A stretch of DNA of 64,000 bases from Armatimonadia bacterium (GTDB taxonomy: Bacteria > Armatimonadota > Zipacnadia > Zipacnadales > JABUFB01): NCBI GenBank assembly GCA_039679385.1, contig JBDKVB010000067.1, positions 1 through 64,000 on the forward strand, in the 5' to 3' direction. Below, in pieces: positions 61,894 to 64,000 of the stretch. The position numbers and the translations under genes were made by a program. How positions within the stretch are numbered: position 1 is the stretch's first letter; each line of letters starts with the position of its first letter. The notes beneath the pieces were generated by a model. It was not told where the DNA came from, ran no database searches, and saw nothing but the letters and a program-made list of their open reading frames with translations.

Positions 61894-62631
61894 ATGCCAG
61901 GATACGGCAAGACAGCGCCGCGGCCGGCTTCAGAGTCGGGAACCGCGACGAGCTATGGACTTTCCGAGGTGGAGAGGACAACCTGCGCGGGTTCTGCGCG
62001 GGTTGAGGACTGCGCCAACAACCCCTTCGCGAGTTGCTGGGCGCGGTACTATGACCGTCTCCTGACGGCCCCGCTGATCGGCGCGATCCGTCACAGTGAG
62101 GAGCGGACGCTTGCCGACCTCATGGCGCAGACGGTTCAGCCCACCGATCACGTGTTGGAGATCGGTCCGGGAACGGGGCACTACACGGTGTCGCTGTGTC
62201 AGCAGGCCGCACAGGTAACGGCGGTGGAGCAGTCGGCGGAGATGCTCAGTCTGCTGGACAAGAGGCTGGAGGGTGTGGGGGCGACCAACTGCACGATGAT
62301 TCGCGACGATTTCCTGCGCGTCGGTTTCGACGAGACCTTCGACGTTGTGGTGCTGATGGGGGTGCTCGACTACGTGACAGAGCCTGCGGAGTTCCTGTCT
62401 GAAGCGGCCGCACTGGCCCGTCGTGCGCTGATCTTCACGACCCCGTTCTGTGGGTTCCTCGCCAAGGTACACCGCACGTGCAACCGCCTGCGTGGAGTCG
62501 CCATCTCGACGTACACCCCCGGGCGCATCCGTTCGTACCTTCCCGACTTCGACGTGGACATCCAGGAGACAGGCCGCTGCAGTCGTTTGTGGCGGGGCAT
62601 GACCCTGGCTTGCCAGGCAGTGCGTAGCTGA
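61894..62631 (+). CDS. Class I SAM-dependent methyltransferase
   Basis: A 245-residue methyltransferase. Core motifs: HVLEIGPGTGHYTVSLC (SAM motif I), VTAVEQSAEMLSLL (motif II acid), DETFDVVVLMGVLDYV (motif IV) and LARRALIFTTPF. The C-terminal region (GRIRSYLPDFDVDIQE, CSRLWRGMTL) resembles small-molecule methyltransferases of the UbiE/ubiG type, but substrate is unknown. Start ATG 61894, with GGGAG 5 bases upstream; the longer frame before it has no family similarity. Its TGA overlaps the ATG of the DedA gene by one base (TGATGG), so the two are translationally coupled. Confidence 0.72.
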   Translation: MPGYGKTAPRPASESGTATSYGLSEVERTTCAGSARVEDCANNPFASCWARYYDRLLTAPLIGAIRHSEERTLADLMAQTVQPTDHVLEIGPGTGHYTVSLCQQAAQVTAVEQSAEMLSLLDKRLEGVGATNCTMIRDDFLRVGFDETFDVVVLMGVLDYVTEPAEFLSEAAALARRALIFTTPFCGFLAKVHRTCNRLRGVAISTYTPGRIRSYLPDFDVDIQETGRCSRLWRGMTLACQAVRS

Positions 62632-63311
62632 TGGAGCATTTCTACACGACCTTGCTGGTGTGGGCCCAAGCCCATGGGATGAAGGCCGTCTTCGTGTTCA
62701 TGGCGGTCGAGAACCTCGGCGTGCCCTGGCCGACGGAGGTCGGGTTCGTCGCCGCCCAGGGGCTTATCCGCGCGAAGGCTGTAAGCTACTGGTGGGCGTA
62801 CGCGGTCATCACCCTGGGCCACCTCTTCGGCGCGGGCGTGTCCTACTACATAGGCCGCGCAGGCGACAGCGCCTTCGCACGGCACTTCACCCACAGCCCT
62901 CGCCTGATGCGCGCCCGCGACAAGCTCCAACACTGGTATGAACGCTACGGGCCCTTCACCCTCCTGTTCGGGCGTCTCGTGGGCCAGGTGCGGCCCTGGG
63001 CCTCCATCGTCGCGGGAATGGCTCGTGTGCCCCAGCCGACCTTCTGGCTCTGGACCATCATTGGCTCGCTCGTCTACAGCGCCCTTGCCATGTGGATGAC
63101 CGCCTGGGGCTGGGGACTGTGGGAAAAGTACCCGCAGCTACGGACACCCGGCGTCGCTGGTGTGCTGCTGGTCTTCTACGGTGTGGCGCTGTACGCCGTC
63201 ACGGTGAAGCTTGTGCAGCGCGCCAAGCGCAAGAAGGCAGCAGCCAAGGCCCTACAGGAGAGCGCCACGGAGGACGAACCCGCGGAGTCAGCCAAGAGCG
63301 AGATGGAGTAA
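62631..63311 (+). CDS. DedA/VTT-family membrane protein
   Basis: A 226-residue polytopic protein of the DedA (SNARE-associated/VTT) family, which includes undecaprenyl-phosphate and phospholipid flippases. Diagnostic features: ENLGVPWPTEVGFVAAQG (E...P.P.E re-entrant helix), GHLFGAGVSYYIGRAGD (G..G..YyiGr), and GRLVGQVRPWASIVAGMARV (second re-entrant motif with conserved Arg). A charged Lys/Glu-rich C-terminal tail follows. Starts at ATG 62631, sharing its first base with the methyltransferase stop. Coupling suggests lipid-related chemistry, which is inference. Confidence 0.88.
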   Translation: MEHFYTTLLVWAQAHGMKAVFVFMAVENLGVPWPTEVGFVAAQGLIRAKAVSYWWAYAVITLGHLFGAGVSYYIGRAGDSAFARHFTHSPRLMRARDKLQHWYERYGPFTLLFGRLVGQVRPWASIVAGMARVPQPTFWLWTIIGSLVYSALAMWMTAWGWGLWEKYPQLRTPGVAGVLLVFYGVALYAVTVKLVQRAKRKKAAAKALQESATEDEPAESAKSEME

Positions 63312-63389
63312 CCTGCCGCGGCAGTCACTGGCCTGGCTTTCCGTACCAGACCTGCATCATAGGCAAGACGTGCTGATCTGGAGGCAATC

Positions 63390-64000
63390 GTGAATATCCT
63401 GTTCATCGCCATCGACACGCTGAGGGCGGACCGGCTTGGCTGCTATGGTCACAGCCGCCCCACAAGCCCGCACCTGGATCGCTTTGCCCAGCAGGGCGTG
63501 GTGTTCGAGGAGTTCATCGCCCCGCACATCCCCACCCATCCGGGCTACACCACGATGTTCACCGGCGTGGATGTGTTCAGTCACCAGGTGGTCACCCAGG
63601 GCAGCAAGGTGGAGCTGCCGGAGAGCATCAAGACGCTCCCCCAGATCCTGCAGGAGCGAGGGTACTTCACCGCCTCAGCCTGCAATCTGGGCCGCTGGTT
63701 CCACCGGGGCTACGAGGTGAAGGAGAGCTACCGCTGGAGCGCCGATCCAACCCAGTCCTGGCGCAAGGCGGAGGCCGTCAACGAGGCGGCCTTCCGGGTT
63801 CTGGATGCCTGCGAGGGTCAGGACAAGCCCTGGTTCGCCTTCCTGCACTACTGGGACCCGCATACCCCGTACCTGCCGCCCGCTCCCTTTGACCGCATGT
63901 TCTACCACGACGACCCAACCGATGAGCGTCACACCAGCGCCCTGGAGATGATGACGAACTACCCGGCCTTCCAGTACTACTTCGACACCTGGATGCCCGG
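63390..64000 (+). CDS. Sulfatase-fold hydrolase (alkaline phosphatase superfamily), partial
   Basis: The frame is open to the right edge; 203 codons are visible. Starts NILFIAIDTLRADRLGCYGH, the metal-binding block of sulfatases and related phosphodiesterases. Where true sulfatases have the formylglycine motif C-x-P-x-R, this protein has T49-H-P-G-Y (PTHPGYTTMFTG), so the nucleophile would be Thr49, as in phosphonate/phosphodiester hydrolases and phosphoglycerol transferases. WDPHTPYLPP supplies another conserved loop. Start GTG 63390 with GGAGG 5 bases upstream. Cytosolic as far as seen: no signal peptide. Confidence 0.82.
   Translation, partial: MNILFIAIDTLRADRLGCYGHSRPTSPHLDRFAQQGVVFEEFIAPHIPTHPGYTTMFTGVDVFSHQVVTQGSKVELPESIKTLPQILQERGYFTASACNLGRWFHRGYEVKESYRWSADPTQSWRKAEAVNEAAFRVLDACEGQDKPWFAFLHYWDPHTPYLPPAPFDRMFYHDDPTDERHTSALEMMTNYPAFQYYFDTWMP

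Overview
The window is high-GC bacterial chromosome with tightly packed genes on both strands. There is no rRNA, tRNA, CRISPR array, phage or transposon that I can see. The gene set points to a Gram-negative-type member of the Terrabacteria, most plausibly an Armatimonadota-like lineage. It has an actinobacterial-style fhaA-fhaB-rodA-pbpA-pknB(PASTA) morphogenesis cluster, a DUF1559-type H-X9-DG protein, many secreted or lipoprotein carbohydrate-active enzymes, PQQ-propeller and TPR proteins, and a DUF4380 lipoprotein. The phylum assignment is inference from gene content only.

Layout. 1-5209 (leftward): rqcH (cut by the left edge), a 4HBT-thioesterase/HAD fusion and dinG; then ssb (leftward, 5876-5409). 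6067-10198 (rightward): a YfhO-type membrane protein and a NodB polysaccharide deacetylase. 11148-17728 (leftward from 17728): fhaA, fhaB, ftsW/rodA, pbpA, pknB and a discoidin-like exported protein. 18002-21062 (rightward): rsmD, coaD, a coiled-coil protein and ackA. 21063-21398: a structured leader RNA with its own promoter, a small ORF and a strong intrinsic terminator, in front of a sigma-like gene. 22150-25124: two tandem PIG-L deacetylases and a methyltransferase-like protein. 25164-29747: a heparinase II/III-like protein and an ADP-ribosylglycohydrolase-family protein. 29849-43716 (leftward): cysK, a Tat-exported phosphoesterase, a GH2-like enzyme, a DUF1559-like protein, a DUF5060/GH enzyme, a GH10 xylanase and a MATE transporter. 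44067-55518 (rightward): TPR protein, PQQ propeller, LapA-like protein, dprA, topA and a membrane protein with a spermidine-synthase-like domain. 55611-58373 (leftward): an alkaline-phosphatase-superfamily enzyme and a DUF4380 lipoprotein. 58517-64000 (rightward): nadD, an LCP-family protein, rsfS, TPR/TM protein, methyltransferase, DedA and a sulfatase-fold enzyme cut by the right edge.

How it fits together. Housekeeping blocks (nadD-LCP-rsfS, rsmD-coaD-ackA, dprA-topA, the fha-rodA-pbpA-pknB wall cluster) alternate with accessory blocks for plant-type polysaccharide breakdown (GH10, GH2-like, DUF5060-GH, heparinase-like lyase, PIG-L deacetylases).

Expression signals are unusually legible. 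Several near-consensus sigma-70 promoters can be read directly, including a perfect TTGACA-17-TATAAT at 43968-43996 and three with TGCTATAAT. At least one (nadD) implies a leaderless mRNA. Two genes have a good Shine-Dalgarno placed for a non-standard start codon (ATT at 42737, CTG at 60560). The most interesting element is the 21090-21375 leader, where a 10-base direct repeat lets two mutually exclusive hairpins form, one of them an intrinsic terminator.
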